A stretch of 64,000 nt of DNA from Emiliania huxleyi CCMP1516 (lineage: Eukaryota > Haptophyta > Isochrysidales > Noelaerhabdaceae). The notes beneath the pieces were generated by a model. The model had not been told where the DNA came from and did not search any database. It worked only from the letters and a program-made list of their open reading frames with translations. The stretch lies in contig NW_005198751.1 in NCBI RefSeq assembly GCF_000372725.1, positions 231,809 to 295,808 on the forward strand. Direction: 5' to 3'. Shown here in pieces: positions 63,270 to 64,000 of this stretch (position 1 is the stretch's first letter; every line of letters begins with the position of its first letter). A program made the position numbers and the translations under genes.

Positions 63270-64000
63270 CTACAGGGACAGCGCCGCCTGCCTGAGCGAG
63301 CAGTACAGCGAGAGGAAAATGCCGATGGCGGGCGCCCAGTAGAGCCCGCGGCTGCCGACGCCCACAAAGAAGCCGGCCGGGCCGTCCTCTGCGAGGATCG
63401 CCTTTGCCACGCCGAGCGGGCCCTCCTCGTCTGCACTGTGCGCGACCGCCCTCGCGCGGCCGCCCTTGCTCGCGCCGCCCCCGCCGCCTCCCTCCCCGCC
63501 CCTCGTCATGATGCGCGTCGTCACCACGTCCGCCGGCGTCGTGATGACGGCGCCGATCAGGCCGCCGATGGCGCCAAAGGCAGCCTCGGCGGGCAGCCCG
63601 TTGAAGGATCCGAAGGAGGGGCTCGCGACGAGGTACGCCTTGAGCAGCTCGAAGACGGCGATCTGCACAGCGCCCATCGGCACGTCGCGCAGCAGCGACG
63701 ACGACCACGCCGTCAGCGTGCGAGAGCGGCCCTCGCCCGAGAGCAAGACCTGTCCGAGGGGGAGGAGAGAGGGAGAGAGGGAGAGAGAGAGCAGAGGCGT
63801 GGCCGAGCTGTGGCCGAGACGGCTGCGGCCAGCCGGAGGGCGGGCACCTGCCCCAGCGCGTCTCCCGTCGACGAGGCAAGGCCCGACTGGAGGCGCGCCT
63901 TGGTCGCCTCGGCGGGCGCGCGGATCAGCGAGCCGACGAACTCGCCCGCGGCGCCGGCGAGCAGGTAGGCGAGCAGGGGCGTCGCCGCGAGCCCTCCCTG
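63270..64000 (-). CDS. Mitochondrial carrier family protein, SAM-carrier-like, 5' end outside the window
   Basis: Mitochondrial carrier (SLC25) proteins move metabolites across organelle inner membranes. Seen on the minus strand: a partial exon 63848-64000, a 98-base GT-AG intron (63750-63847, phase 0, containing a GA microsatellite) and a last exon 63270-63749 ending in TAG. The first exon has the carrier signature PAEATKARLQ and the last exon PADVVTTRIMTR, so the second and third repeats are probably present. LLRDVPMGAVQIAVFELLK resembles the matching helix of S-adenosylmethionine carriers (SLC25A26 type), which supports that subgroup without proving it. A Gly-rich, low-complexity loop with charged residues (about 63425-63510) is unusual between helices. 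The N-terminal repeat is outside the window. Confidence 0.75.
   Translation of the reverse strand, partial: GRARGDAPARLPARRRRGRVRRLADPRARRGDQGAPPVGPCLVDGRRAGAGARPPAGRSRLGHSSATPLLSLSLSPSLLPLGQVLLSGEGRSRTLTAWSSSLLRDVPMGAVQIAVFELLKAYLVASPSFGSFNGLPAEAAFGAIGGLIGAVITTPADVVTTRIMTRGGEGGGGGGASKGGRARAVAHSADEEGPLGVAKAILAEDGPAGFFVGVGSRGLYWAPAIGIFLSLYCSLRQAALSL

Noticed and set aside
1..64000. tRNA, rRNA, CRISPR or bacterial operon signals
   Set aside because: None was recognised. Spliced genes and eukaryotic families argue against a prokaryotic context.

Overview
The window is eukaryotic nuclear DNA, very GC-rich over most of its length. It holds spliceosomal introns, a prefoldin subunit 2 gene, a mitochondrial-carrier gene, a BED/hAT-type gene and transposon-like inverted repeats, and no bacterial signals. 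The giant trans-AT-like modular polyketide synthase (PKS), the GC-rich code and a probable GC-AG intron together suggest a haptophyte alga (Prymnesium, Chrysochromulina or Emiliania type). This is inference; the species cannot be named from the sequence.

Positions 47936 down to 1 (minus strand) are one uninterrupted reading frame of at least 15,978 codons that runs off the left edge. It starts at an ATG at 47936-47934 behind an in-frame stop (47990-47988). It encodes a giant modular type I PKS. I located 14 ketosynthases (KS), 14 acyl carrier proteins (ACP, one N-terminal to KS1), 12 ketoreductases (KR), 6 dehydratases (DH, the last cut by the window), 2 enoylreductases (ER) and 1 C-methyltransferase (cMT). 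No acyltransferase (AT) or thioesterase was seen. Order: ACP0 | M1 KS-DH-ER-KR-ACP | M2 KS-KR-ACP | M3 KS-KR-ACP | M4 KS-DH-ER-cMT-KR-ACP | M5 KS-DH-KR-ACP | M6 KS-ACP | M7-M10 four times KS-KR-ACP | M11 KS-DH-KR-ACP | M12 KS-DH-KR-ACP | M13 KS-KR-ACP | M14 KS-DH... Every catalytic codon I indexed (14 KS Cys, 14 ACP Ser, 11 KR Tyr, 6 DH His) lies in the same frame across 47.9 kb, which is direct evidence for one polypeptide. Read colinearly, it would build a long chain with a methylated reduced unit, a ketone, several hydroxyls and several alkenes, the kind of chain matured into polyethers or polyols. Giant single-gene PKSs of this kind (PKZILLAs) are known from Prymnesium parvum for prymnesin toxins; whether this gene is one of them is unknown.

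The PKS has grown by internal copying. There is a 2.3 kb KS-ACP-KR block present twice with only a few differences, a tandem array of about 3.1 kb modules (M7-M10), and KR-ACP-KS blocks shared between distant modules.

From 47937 to 64000 the DNA is gene-poorer and repeat-rich. It holds: a divergent two-exon coiled-coil gene (48602-50421); a repeat zone (50422-54014) with CATGTG hexamers, 28-nt inverted repeats and a 695-bp hAT-like element carrying a SAP-domain fragment; a polytopic membrane protein (54472-55260, minus); a zinc-ribbon-like coding segment with an inverted partial copy (55910-57085); prefoldin 2 (57141-57622); a BED/hAT-like gene with a frameshift (58453-60026); a 100-N assembly gap flanked by a 119-nt inverted repeat; a small secreted Cys-rich two-repeat protein (62403-62942); and the 3' end of a SAM-carrier-like mitochondrial carrier gene (63270-64000, minus).
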